Shown here piece after piece: positions 17,814-25,945 of a stretch of DNA of 64,000 nt (within the stretch, counting starts at the first letter, position 1; each line of letters begins with the position of its first letter). The notes below the pieces were generated by a model. The model made no database searches. It had not been told where the DNA came from and saw only the letters and a program-made list of their open reading frames with translations. This DNA is from Komagataeibacter xylinus (lineage in GTDB: Bacteria; Pseudomonadota; Alphaproteobacteria; Acetobacterales; Acetobacteraceae), in assembly GCF_009834365.1 (NCBI RefSeq), contig NZ_CP041348.1, positions 466,001 through 530,000 on the forward strand, in the 5' to 3' direction. The position numbers and the translations under genes were made by a program.

Positions 17814-18686
17814 ATGGACCAGACCACCCTCCCCGTTCTCGAACGCATTGCCGCAGCCCTCGAGCGCCTCTCGCCCCCCGCGCCCTCGCTTGCCGGGCTG
17901 GAGCAGGCGGATGCCTTCATCTGGCACCCTGGCCTTGGCCGCCTGACCCCCGTGGCGCACGTGGCGCATGTGGAGATGGGCCTGCTGCAGGGCATCGACC
18001 GCCAGCGCCAGATGCTGCTCGACAACACGCTGCACTTCGCGCACGGCCTGCCCGCCAACAACGCCATGCTGTGGGGCGCGCGCGGCATGGGCAAGTCCTC
18101 GCTCGTCAAGGCGGCCCATGCGCAGGCCAACCTTGTTGATGGCAAACCCGCGCCCGCGGGCAAGGGGCGGCTGGTGCTTGTCGAGATCCAGCGCGAAGAT
18201 CTCTCGACCCTGCCCGACCTGCTGGCCCTGCTGCGTGAAAGCCCGCGCCGGTTCATCGTGTTCTGCGATGACCTGTCGTTCGAGCGCGAGGATGCGGACT
18301 ACAAGGCGCTCAAATCCGTGCTTGATGGCGGCATTGCGGGGCGGCCGCACAACGTGCTGTTCTATGCCACGTCGAACCGCCGCCACCTCATGCCGCGCGA
18401 GATGATCGAGAACGAAAGCTCGACCGCCATCAACACCTCCGAGGCAACGGAAGAAAAGGTCTCGCTTTCCGACCGTTTCGGGCTATGGATCGGCTTTCAC
18501 AACTGCGCGCAGGATACCTTCATGGACATGGTACGCGCCTACGCGAAGGAACGCGCCCTGCCGATCAGCGATAAGGATCTCGTGCGCCGTGCCAATGCGT
18601 GGTCGCTTGGCCGCGGCGGGCGCTCGGGGCGCGTGGCCTTCCAGTTCATCGAGGATCTGAGCGCCGAACTTTCTGCCCGGCCATGA
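17814..18686 (+). CDS. DUF815-family AAA+ ATPase
   Basis: The protein of 290 residues (ATG at 17814; earlier in-frame ATG codons at 17793 and 17775 are possible) carries a Walker A motif MLWGARGMGKSSLVKA at about 85-100. A Walker B-like FIVFCDDLSFE and the sensor-type YATSNRRHLMPREM follow. This is the DUF815 arrangement, a AAA+ family of unknown function often found divergent from yajC in Alphaproteobacteria, as here. The P-loop is intact, so ATP binding is expected. The partner is unknown. Confidence 0.88.
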   Translation: MDQTTLPVLERIAAALERLSPPAPSLAGLEQADAFIWHPGLGRLTPVAHVAHVEMGLLQGIDRQRQMLLDNTLHFAHGLPANNAMLWGARGMGKSSLVKAAHAQANLVDGKPAPAGKGRLVLVEIQREDLSTLPDLLALLRESPRRFIVFCDDLSFEREDADYKALKSVLDGGIAGRPHNVLFYATSNRRHLMPREMIENESSTAINTSEATEEKVSLSDRFGLWIGFHNCAQDTFMDMVRAYAKERALPISDKDLVRRANAWSLGRGGRSGRVAFQFIEDLSAELSARP

Positions 18687-18966
18687 TCCATCACAAGGAT
18701 TGATCCATGCGGCTGCTGGCATGCTGGGCGTCTCCATCCCCCTCGATGGACCACCACAGGCCAGCACGAAGCCCGATGCGAAAGGATGCGTCAACTACGT
18801 TACAAAACATGACGGCACTGAACCATTTGCCCTGCCCGTAAAAAACATCCTTAATATCGCCATGGCGGCAGGATAACGTTCGGAATGCGTCGCAATATAT
18901 GTTGTACCCGACGTCCTGCCCATGGCACATCCGGCTGCCATGCCCTGTTAACAGTCAAGAGAGACA

Positions 18967-20088
18967 ATGGATCAGTCGTTACCGCCTGACAGCATGCAGT
19001 CCTCCGCCCCGGCCAGCGGGCGGGATCTGCGCCGAATCCGTGCCAACCCCGATTTCTGGTATCCCGTTGCATGGTCACGGGAACTGAAACCCGGCAAAAC
19101 CATTGGCACCCGCTATGCGGGCCAGCCCATTGCCCTCGTCCGCCCGCGTGAGGGCGGCAGCATCTTTGCGCTTGAAGACCGCTGCGCCCACCGGCAGGTG
19201 CCCCTGAGCAAGGGCACGGTCAAGGGCGACTCCGTGCAATGCTGCTATCACGGCTGGGCCTATGGCCGCTCGGGCCGGTGCATCGACGTGCCCTATCTGG
19301 GCAAGGGCAAGCTGCCCAACGGCGTGCGCACCTACCCCGTGCGCGAGGTCGATGGGCTGATCTTCGTTTTCCCCGGTGATCCGGCCAAGGCGGAGACAAC
19401 CCCCTTCCCGCGCCTGGCGGAGGTGGCGAACCCGGCCTACAAGACCCGCCGCTTCGGGCAGCTGGTGCATTGCCACTACAGCTTCATGCACGAGAACCTG
19501 ATGGATATGAACCATCAGTTCATGCACATGAAGCAGATGGGGCAGATGAAGCCGCGCTTCCTGGGGCAGGAACGCGGTCCCGGCCTGGTGGAGGCGCGCT
19601 ACAGCTTTGCGCGCACAAGCGGCAAGCAGCCGATTGGCGAGGCGCTGATCTTTGGCCAGAAGCGCGATAACAGCGAGAAATTCGCCCATCGCGATGTCAT
19701 GACCATCCGCACCACCTACCCCTACCAGACCCTGCATATCCAGACAGGCGACAGCCCGCCGGTCATGGATCTGTGGATTGCCTACGTGCCGCAGGATGAA
19801 GCCGAGCTGACCAACCGCGTGTTTGGCCTGCTCTCCATCAAGCGGCCCGGCATTCCCGGCGTGCTGGACCTGGCTTGGCCGTTCCTGACCGCGTTCACCG
19901 AGCGGATCTTCCGCGAGGACCGCGAGATCGTGGAACTCGAGCAGAATGCCTGGTACGAGCAGGGCGGCGACCGCAACCAGGAAATCTTTCCGGTCATCAA
20001 CAACCTGCGCTCCCTGCTGGTCGAATGCGGCCTGCCCGCGCAGGACGATACGCCCGCGCCGGTTGCACGGGGTGCGGCATCGGCATGA
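18967..20088 (+). CDS. Rieske non-heme iron oxygenase, alpha-subunit type
   Basis: The 373-residue product has an N-terminal Rieske domain (CAHRQVPL and, 17 residues later, CCYHGWAYG) that binds a [2Fe-2S] cluster. The C-terminal catalytic domain has mononuclear iron ligands in [12 protein letters not shown], matching the D-x2-H-x3-H pattern. Such enzymes hydroxylate or demethylate aromatic or lipid substrates using electrons from a partner reductase, but no reductase or ferredoxin gene lies beside it. The substrate is unknown; vanillate-demethylase-like enzymes are the nearest recalled relatives. Its stop overlaps the start of the GNAT-MutT gene (ATGA), so the two are probably coupled. Confidence 0.9.
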   Translation: MDQSLPPDSMQSSAPASGRDLRRIRANPDFWYPVAWSRELKPGKTIGTRYAGQPIALVRPREGGSIFALEDRCAHRQVPLSKGTVKGDSVQCCYHGWAYGRSGRCIDVPYLGKGKLPNGVRTYPVREVDGLIFVFPGDPAKAETTPFPRLAEVANPAYKTRRFGQLVHCHYSFMHENLMDMNHQFMHMKQMGQMKPRFLGQERGPGLVEARYSFARTSGKQPIGEALIFGQKRDNSEKFAHRDVMTIRTTYPYQTLHIQTGDSPPVMDLWIAYVPQDEAELTNRVFGLLSIKRPGIPGVLDLAWPFLTAFTERIFREDREIVELEQNAWYEQGGDRNQEIFPVINNLRSLLVECGLPAQDDTPAPVARGAASA

Positions 20089-21089
20089 TGGATCAGGGGG
20101 GACATGGTTCAGCCACCTTACTCGAGGCCGGCGAATATCGCCTGCGTGAAGTCCGCACATCTGATGCGGGCACGATGCACAGGCTGATCAATGACTGGAG
20201 CGTGGTGCGGATGCTCAGCCGCGTTCCCTTCCCCTATTCGCTGGCCATGACCGAGGACTGGATCGCCTCCACCATCGAACAGTCGCAGCATGGCGAGGCC
20301 TATCACTTCGCCATTACCTGCCCGCAGTCCGAGCAGCCCGATGCGCTGATCGGCTGCGTCGGGCTGCGCATCAATGCCGCTGACCGCTCGTGCTCGCTGG
20401 GCTACTGGGTGGGCCGCGCACACTGGAACCGCAAGGTGGCCAGCACCACGGCGGGCCGGCTTGCACGCTGGGCGCTGGCCAACCTGCCGGTGGACCGGCT
20501 CACCGCATCTGCCGCACACGACAACCATGCCTCGATCGCGGTGCTCAGGCGCATCGGCTTTCGGGAAAATGGCACAGGCACGCAGGAATTCGTCTCGCGC
20601 GGGGGCGAATACCCGGTGCGCCTGTTTGAAGCACGCCATGCCGACCTGTCGGGCGAGGAGATGACGGAAGAGACCCAGGCAGGCGATATGCGCCGGATCG
20701 TGCTGGTGGCCGCCGTGGCACTGGTGGATTCGGATGCCCGCGTGCTGCTTGCCCGCCGGCCTGAAGGCAAGTCCATGGCCGGACTGTGGGAGTTCCCCGG
20801 CGGGAAGGTGGAAGCGGGCGAAACCCCCGAGGCCGCCCTGATCCGCGAACTTGATGAGGAACTGGGGCTGGACGTGGCCCGCTCGTGCCTGGCGCCCTTC
20901 ACCTTCATTTCACACGATTACGGGCATTTCCATCTGCTCATGCCCGTTTATGTCTGCCACCGGTGGAAGAACACGCCCACCCCGCGCGAGGGGCAGAAGC
21001 TGGAATGGGTGCCCGCCGGGAAACTGCGCGACTACCCCATGCCCGATGCCGATCGCCCGCTGATCCCGCTCCTGCAGGATCTGCTGTAA
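20085..21089 (+). CDS. GNAT acetyltransferase fused to MutT-type Nudix hydrolase
   Basis: One uninterrupted frame of 334 residues joins two enzymes. Residues about 1-190 are a RimJ-like GNAT acetyltransferase ([18 protein letters not shown]; the acetyl-CoA region near [19 protein letters not shown]; and [18 protein letters not shown]). Residues about 200-334 are a Nudix hydrolase with a complete Nudix box, [20 protein letters not shown], resembling MutT, which clears 8-oxo-dGTP. The start ATGATG overlaps the stop of the Rieske gene. A second in-frame ATG lies one codon later. The acetyl acceptor is unknown. Confidence 0.9.
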   Translation: MMDQGGHGSATLLEAGEYRLREVRTSDAGTMHRLINDWSVVRMLSRVPFPYSLAMTEDWIASTIEQSQHGEAYHFAITCPQSEQPDALIGCVGLRINAADRSCSLGYWVGRAHWNRKVASTTAGRLARWALANLPVDRLTASAAHDNHASIAVLRRIGFRENGTGTQEFVSRGGEYPVRLFEARHADLSGEEMTEETQAGDMRRIVLVAAVALVDSDARVLLARRPEGKSMAGLWEFPGGKVEAGETPEAALIRELDEELGLDVARSCLAPFTFISHDYGHFHLLMPVYVCHRWKNTPTPREGQKLEWVPAGKLRDYPMPDADRPLIPLLQDLL

Positions 21090-21104
21090 GATACGGAAAA
21101 TGGC

Positions 21105-21600
21105 ATGATCGATCTCGCTCCCTCTCCCGCATACCGGCGGAAGAGGACATCGCGGCGGTGGAGAAACAGATCGGCGCATCCTTCGGTCCTGCCTACAGGG
21201 AATTCATCGCCCGCCATAACGGTGCCCGGCCAGAGTATGATATCTGCACGGTCGCACCCGATAATTCCTGCGGCATAGACCTGTTTCTCGACATTGCCGC
21301 CATATCTGAACGGATGGATATCCTTGCCGATGATGTGGTATCGGCCCGCTTTTTTCCGTTTGCTGAAGGCGAGAGCTCAAACTATTTCATGATGCGCAGG
21401 GACGGCACGCCAGGCGTGTAGTCACGACCATGACCTGATGGGCATGGAGGCCCTGACGCCTGTGGCCCCGTCTCCCTGAATGCTTTCCTGCGCATGCTCC
21501 GGCCACGAGACACCAGCGCGGTGACGCTGAAACCCGGACAGGTGAAATCCATCTGGTCCGATCCGGAATTCGTGCCCACTTTTCGCAAAAATAAAGCGCT
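21105..21600 (+). pseudogene. Decayed SUKH (SMI1/KNR4-family) gene with three frameshifts
   Basis: The pieces together read as one SMI1/KNR4 protein. MIDLAP is in frame at 21105, then a shift, then SRIPAEEDIAAVEKQIGA and YREFIARHNGARPEYD. After GTPGV a TAG at 21419 breaks the frame; HDHDLMGMEALTPVAPS continues one base over (from 21423). The frame then returns at 21476 with LNAFLRMLRPRDTSAV and KSIWSDPEFVPTF. SUKH proteins are often immunity proteins of contact-dependent toxins. No toxin gene is nearby. Exact ends are estimates; the gene runs to just before the convergent SMP-30 gene. Confidence 0.75.
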
Positions 21601-21609
21601 GGCGCGGGC

Positions 21610-22500
21610 TCAGGCCGCAGGGAAAGCGTGCGGCTCCTGCCCCGGCACGTCCACACGCAGGCTGAACAGGCTGCCTGCCTGCGGGTAGCGGGCCAGCACG
21701 TCATCTGGCGTGTTCTTGCGTGCTGTGGTTACGTACAGCGTGCGCAGGTCCGTCCCGCCAAAGGCCACCTTGGTCACGTTTTGTGCGGGCATGGCAATCG
21801 GCTCAAGCCGCGTGCCGTCAGGGCGGAAACGCTCGATGCGCCCGCCATTCCATACTCCCACCCAAAGCGTGCCCGCGCTGTCCACCACCACGCCATCGGG
21901 GTAGCCATCTTCCACACGCGCAAAGACCCGCCGGTTCGACAGGCTGCCATCAGCGGCAAGGTCAAACACGTAAATCAGGCCCGCGGGCGAATGGTTGTGG
22001 TAGAGTCGTGTGCCATCGGGCGAGATACCGGGGCCATTGGTTACGACATATCCTTCATCATGCCGCAGCACATCCAGCCCGTGCGCCTGCCGGGTGACGG
22101 AATACAATGCGCCGGAGGGCGTGCCCTCCTCATCATCCATGGTGCCGAACCATAACCGGCCCTTTGAATCGACACAGCCATCATTGATGCGGTTGCCCGG
22201 ATGCTCCGGCTCTACTGCCAGCATGCGGTCGAACGCGCCGGTACGCGGATCAAGCCGGTACAGGCCATCCTTCAGCCCGCATAGCAGCGTGCCATCACTG
22301 ACCGGCACGACAAAGCCCGGCCGTGCAGGGGCCTGCCACGACGTTCTGGCCCCGCTGGCGGGGTCAAGGCGGTGGATGGCCTGGCCCACGATATCGACAA
22401 AATAAAGCGCCTGCTCGCGCGTGGACCACACCGGCCCCTCACCAAGTTGTGCCCTGATATCCCATACGCAGCAGGGGTCTGGCATCGCTGGCGTGTTCAT
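21610..22500 (-). CDS. SMP-30/gluconolactonase/LRE-family hydrolase
   Basis: The 296-residue beta-propeller protein probably opens sugar-acid lactones. Metal ligands are visible in the expected order: Glu in AQLGEGPVWS (about residue 20), Asn in GNRINDGCVD, and Asp in VEDGYPDGVVVD. The segments GRLWFGTMDDEEG and NGPGISPDGTRLYHNHS are diagnostic of the family. In acetic acid bacteria sugars are oxidised to lactones in the periplasm; this protein has no clear signal peptide and is likely cytoplasmic. Its exact lactone is unknown. Confidence 0.92.
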   Translation of the reverse strand: MNTPAMPDPCCVWDIRAQLGEGPVWSTREQALYFVDIVGQAIHRLDPASGARTSWQAPARPGFVVPVSDGTLLCGLKDGLYRLDPRTGAFDRMLAVEPEHPGNRINDGCVDSKGRLWFGTMDDEEGTPSGALYSVTRQAHGLDVLRHDEGYVVTNGPGISPDGTRLYHNHSPAGLIYVFDLAADGSLSNRRVFARVEDGYPDGVVVDSAGTLWVGVWNGGRIERFRPDGTRLEPIAMPAQNVTKVAFGGTDLRTLYVTTARKNTPDDVLARYPQAGSLFSLRVDVPGQEPHAFPAA

Positions 22501-22573
22501 GCGTTCTCCTTTGGGGTAAGCTGGCGGTCGTTACAGGGTGGGGCCAGAACGCCCCTGCCCGCAACCTAGTGGA

Positions 22574-23341
22574 ATGCCGATCATGAACCCCACCGCCTGC
22601 CTGCTGGTCATTGGCAACGAAATCCTGTCCGGCCGGACACAGGATGTAAACGTGCAGTATATTGCCCGTCGCCTGTCGGAAACCGGCATCACGCTGAGCG
22701 AAGTGCGCATCATTCCCGATATCCGCGCCGTCATTGTCCGTAACGTGACCGAGGCGCGGGCGGCCTATGACAATGTGTTCACCACCGGCGGCATCGGGCC
22801 GACGCATGATGACATTACCTCCGCCTGCGTTGCGGAATCGTTTGGCGTGCCCTGGGTGCACCACCCCGAGACCTTCAGCTTGCTCGAAGCCCATTTCGCG
22901 CCCGGTGAGTTCAACGCCGCCCGCCAGCGCATGGCCACCATGCCACAGGGGGCGACGCCAATCCGCAATTCGGTTTCGGTGGCACCAGGCTTTACCATGG
23001 GCAATGTGCATGTGATGGCAGGCGTGCCCCGCATCATGCGCGCGATGTTCGAGGAAGTGCTGCCCACCCTGCCCCACGGCACGCCCGTTACCTCACAGGC
23101 GTGGCATGCCAATGGCCTGTATGAAGGCACGCTTGCTGCTCCGCTTGAGGCAATACAGGAGCGCTACCCCGCCATTGACATCGGCTCCTACCCCTACCGG
23201 CTTGATGAGAGCCAGCGCGGCGTGTGCCTGCTGTGCAAGGGCACGGACACGCAGGCCGTAAGCGCAGCCGCCACCGCCGTGCGCGACCTGATTACCGGCC
23301 TTGGCTTTGCGCCCCTGCCGGGTGAACCGGCAAAGGCCTGA
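22574..23341 (+). CDS. CinA-N (molybdopterin-binding fold) domain protein
   Basis: The protein of 255 residues (ATG at 22574; ATG 22583 is an alternative) has the MoaB/MogA-like fold of the CinA N-terminal domain: LLVIGNEILSGRTQDVN, VFTTGGIGPTHDDIT and MAGVPRIMRAMFEEVLP. The C-terminal nicotinamide-nucleotide amidase domain of full CinA is absent. Stand-alone proteins of this kind (COG1058) are common in Alphaproteobacteria; their function is not settled, with ADP-ribose pyrophosphatase activity reported for related CinA domains. It is convergent with accA. Confidence 0.9.
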   Translation: MPIMNPTACLLVIGNEILSGRTQDVNVQYIARRLSETGITLSEVRIIPDIRAVIVRNVTEARAAYDNVFTTGGIGPTHDDITSACVAESFGVPWVHHPETFSLLEAHFAPGEFNAARQRMATMPQGATPIRNSVSVAPGFTMGNVHVMAGVPRIMRAMFEEVLPTLPHGTPVTSQAWHANGLYEGTLAAPLEAIQERYPAIDIGSYPYRLDESQRGVCLLCKGTDTQAVSAAATAVRDLITGLGFAPLPGEPAKA

Positions 23342-23358
23342 ACCTGTTGGGAAACAAT

Positions 23359-23439
23359 AAAAGTTTTCGGGTGCCGCCTTTTTTCAAAAAGGCGGCGTTT
23401 CTTGAAGCTTTTTGAAAAAAAGCTTCACCAAAAACTTTT
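23359..23439. repeat. Dual-hairpin intergenic repeat, copy 2 (complete)
   Basis: Outer arms AAAAGTTTTCGGG and CCAAAAACTTTT enclose two hairpins: GCCGCCTTTTTT with AAAAAGGCGGC, then GAAGCTTTTT with AAAAAGCTTC. It lies 18 bases after the CinA-N stop and 15 before the accA stop, between convergent genes. Confidence 0.85.
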
Positions 23440-23453
23440 ACTAGCCAAAGCCG

Positions 23454-24410
23454 TCAGGCGACGGCTTCACGCCCCATGGCCAGGAATTTCTCGCGGCGCT
23501 GCGCCTTGAGCAGCACCGGGTCCTTGGCCAGCAGCCCGGGCAGTTCGGCAGCAATGGCGTCGCCCACCGCGCGGATGGCCGCCTTGGGGTCACGCTGCGC
23601 GCCACCGAGCGGCTCGGGAATGATCCGGTCGATCAGCCGCAACTGAAGCAGGTCCTGCGCGGTGATCTTGAGCGCATCGGCTGCGGTGGAAGCCTGCTTG
23701 GGGTCACGCCACAGGATGGAGGCACAGGCCTCGGGTGAGATGACGGAGTAGATGGCGTGCTCGAGCATCATCACCCGGTCACCCGCGCCAAGGGCCACGG
23801 CCCCGCCGGAGCCACCTTCGCCAATCACGGTGGCGATGACGGGCACCGGCACGTTCAGGCAGGTCTCGATGGAGCGGGCAATGGCTTCCGCCTGGCCACG
23901 GGCTTCGGCATCAATGCCGGGCCACGCGCCCGACGTGTCGATAAAGGTCAGGACCGGCAGGCCGAATCGCCCCGCCAGCTTCATCAGGCGCTGGGCCTTG
24001 CGGTAGCCCTCGGGCCGGGCCATGCCGAAATTGTGCTTGAGGCGGGTCTCGATCTCGGCGCCGCGCTCGGTGCCGATCACAACCACGGGCTGGTCATTGA
24101 ACCGGCCCACGCCGCCAATGATGGCCTTGTCATCGCCAAACAGCCGGTCACCCGCAAGCGGCGAGAACTCGGTAATCAGCGCATCGATGTAATCGACCGT
24201 GTGCGGGCGCTGGGCATGGCGGGCCACCTGCACCTTCTGCCACGGAGTCAGCTTGGCGTAGGCCGTACGCAGCTGCCGGTCGGCTTTTTCGCTCAACCGG
24301 GTGATCTCTTCCGCAATGTTGATCCCGTCCGGACCGGACATCCTGCGAAGTTCGTCGATCTTGTTCTCAAGCTCGGCGACCGACTTTTCGAAATCTAGAA
24401 ACTGGCGCAT
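23454..24410 (-). CDS. accA: Acetyl-CoA carboxylase carboxyltransferase subunit alpha
   Basis: AccA with AccD transfers the carboxyl group from carboxybiotin to acetyl-CoA, making malonyl-CoA for fatty acids. The ATG at 24410 gives 318 residues, the usual length, beginning MRQFLDFEKSVAELENKI. Visible motifs are LTPWQKVQVARHAQRPHT, LTFIDTSGAWPGIDAEARGQ and GEGGSGGAVALGAGDRV, the oxyanion-hole region, followed by ISPEACASILW. An in-frame upstream extension is Arg-rich and not family-like. Confidence 0.97.
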   Translation of the reverse strand: MRQFLDFEKSVAELENKIDELRRMSGPDGINIAEEITRLSEKADRQLRTAYAKLTPWQKVQVARHAQRPHTVDYIDALITEFSPLAGDRLFGDDKAIIGGVGRFNDQPVVVIGTERGAEIETRLKHNFGMARPEGYRKAQRLMKLAGRFGLPVLTFIDTSGAWPGIDAEARGQAEAIARSIETCLNVPVPVIATVIGEGGSGGAVALGAGDRVMMLEHAIYSVISPEACASILWRDPKQASTAADALKITAQDLLQLRLIDRIIPEPLGGAQRDPKAAIRAVGDAIAAELPGLLAKDPVLLKAQRREKFLAMGREAVA

Positions 24411-24593
24411 GCGCTGCCGATAGCACAGCCTGCGTGCCAGCCAAACATTTTCACGCATGGAATTCCGCCTGCCATGCATTTTTGTCCGTCCGGCCCTGCC
24501 GGGCGCTGGCGTACCATTTCTGCCGGCAACGCGCATCGTGCCCTGGCGGCAGGCCGATTTTCAATTGCCTGCAAAAGCAGGCGCGAGAACGAT

Positions 24594-24656
24594 CCTTTTG
24601 AATAAAGTCAGCATTATTCGAAGCTTTTTGAAAAAGGCTTCACCAGAAACTGTTTT
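24594..24656. repeat. Dual-hairpin intergenic repeat, copy 3 (degenerate)
   Basis: The right half is well preserved (CGAAGCTTTTTG, AAAAAGGCTTCACCAG, then AAACTGTTTT). The left hairpin has decayed to a CAGCATTATTC stretch. It lies 16 bases downstream of the xerD stop on the minus strand. A separate GCCTGC/GCAGGC hairpin sits at 24567-24582. Confidence 0.65.
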
Positions 24657-24671
24657 ACGTCTGGCAGCTTT

Positions 24672-25592
24672 TCAACTCGCGCTGTCGTCCCCCTGCGCCA
24701 GCGGATGGTGCTGCGCCACGGCATCACGCAGGCGGTCGAGCATGACATGGGTATAGATCTGCGTAGTGGCAATATCCGCATGGCCGAGCAGCACCTGCAA
24801 CGCGCGCAGATCCGCCCCGTGGGCCAGCAGATGGGTGGCGAAGGAATGACGCAGCACATGCGGCGACAGGCGCTGCGGGTCCAGCCCCGCGCGCAGCGCC
24901 ACATCGTGCAGGATGCGGTCGAATCCCTGCCGGGTCATGGGCTGGCGGGCACTCCGCCCGGGAAACAGGTACGGGCTTTCGCGCCCGGCATCGAGCGCCA
25001 TCAGCGCACGCGCCGCCTCACGCGCACGGGCCGACATGGGCACCATCCGCTCGCGCCCGCCCTTGCCGCGCACCAGCATCATGCCCGGTGCCGCATCAAG
25101 CGCGCGGCGGGGCAGCGATAGCAGTTCCGATATACGCAGGCCCGAGGCATAGAGCATTTCAAGGGCAGCCCGCGCCACCATGAGCCTGCGCCTGCGCGCG
25201 GGTGTGGCATCGGGCTCGGGCACGCAGGCGGCCAGCAGATCCGTCACCTCGGGCTCGGACAGGAATCGCGGCAGGGGCGCATCGAGCCGGGGGGCCTCAA
25301 GCAGGGCGGCGGGGTTGTCAGGCCGCATCCCCTCGCGGGCCAGGAACAGGAAATACTGCTTCAGGCACGACAACCTGCGCGCCTGCGTACGCGCCGCCAG
25401 CCCCTGCCGCGCAAGGCCCGAAAGGTAGTCGCGCAGATCACCCTCACCCGCCGTGAGCGGCGTTACGCCCCGGGCGTGCAGGGCAGCATTCATATCCGCA
25501 AGGTCGCGGGTATAGGCGCGGATGGTGTTCAGCGCCGCCCCGCGCTCGGCGGCCTGCATCTCGATAAAGGCATCAACGCCGCTTGCGCTCAC
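24672..25592 (-). CDS. xerD: Site-specific tyrosine recombinase XerC/XerD family
   Basis: Xer recombinases resolve chromosome dimers at the dif site. The 306-residue protein has an N-terminal SAM-like DNA-binding domain and a catalytic domain. The active residues are Arg in [12 protein letters not shown], His-x-x-Arg in [14 protein letters not shown], His in [13 protein letters not shown] and the nucleophile Tyr in that same segment. The location between accA and aroK is a typical alphaproteobacterial place for xerD. I see no dif site or integrated element nearby, so this is housekeeping and not a mobile integrase. Confidence 0.92.
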   Translation of the reverse strand: MSASGVDAFIEMQAAERGAALNTIRAYTRDLADMNAALHARGVTPLTAGEGDLRDYLSGLARQGLAARTQARRLSCLKQYFLFLAREGMRPDNPAALLEAPRLDAPLPRFLSEPEVTDLLAACVPEPDATPARRRRLMVARAALEMLYASGLRISELLSLPRRALDAAPGMMLVRGKGGRERMVPMSARAREAARALMALDAGRESPYLFPGRSARQPMTRQGFDRILHDVALRAGLDPQRLSPHVLRHSFATHLLAHGADLRALQVLLGHADIATTQIYTHVMLDRLRDAVAQHHPLAQGDDSAS

Positions 25593-25608
25593 CTGTCTCC
25601 CCGCTTGC

Positions 25609-25809
25609 TCAGCCCGGGGCCAGTGGCGCTACCGGCAGCGGGGCGGGCGCGCCGAGGGGCGGCAGGGCGGCTGGCGGCGGGGCGGCGAAGGACACATCCT
25701 TGTGCACATCTTCCTGCACCAGCGCGGGCGGAAAGGCCCCGAGCGCAAAAAAGCCCCCTATCACGCACAGGATCAGAACACTGGCCAGGGCAATAACAAT
25801 ACGGATCAT
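25609..25809 (-). CDS. Small single-pass membrane protein, Ala/Pro-rich tail
   Basis: The 66-residue product starts [21 protein letters not shown], one membrane segment at about 3-24, followed by a Pro/Ala-rich tail of low complexity. It ends 16 bases before the xerD start on the same strand, so co-expression is likely. I do not recognise a family. The spacing, the hydrophobic N-terminus and the location in the divergent region before aroKB make it plausible as a real gene. Confidence 0.55.
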   Translation of the reverse strand: MIRIVIALASVLILCVIGGFFALGAFPPALVQEDVHKDVSFAAPPPAALPPLGAPAPLPVAPLAPG

Positions 25810-25945
25810 TCAACCGCTTTCCTATGCTGCGAACCCCGGCGGCCCCAGGACAAGGCGCGCGCAAGCGTGCTGCCGCGCCCACGCGTGGCTGGCCCTGACC
25901 ACGGACTCTACCGGTCCTGTCCTGCTGTATGTTAGGTTGCGCGGC

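Noticed and set aside
18691..18930. Minus-strand 79-codon frame in the gap before the Rieske gene
   Set aside because: Lower GC than its surroundings and some hydrophobic patches, but no recognisable family, ribosome site or neighbour; could be a remnant, yet not supportable.
24672..25592. xerD as evidence of a prophage or integron
   Set aside because: No integrase-type neighbours, att sites or phage genes. Location beside accA and aroK fits the housekeeping Xer recombinase.
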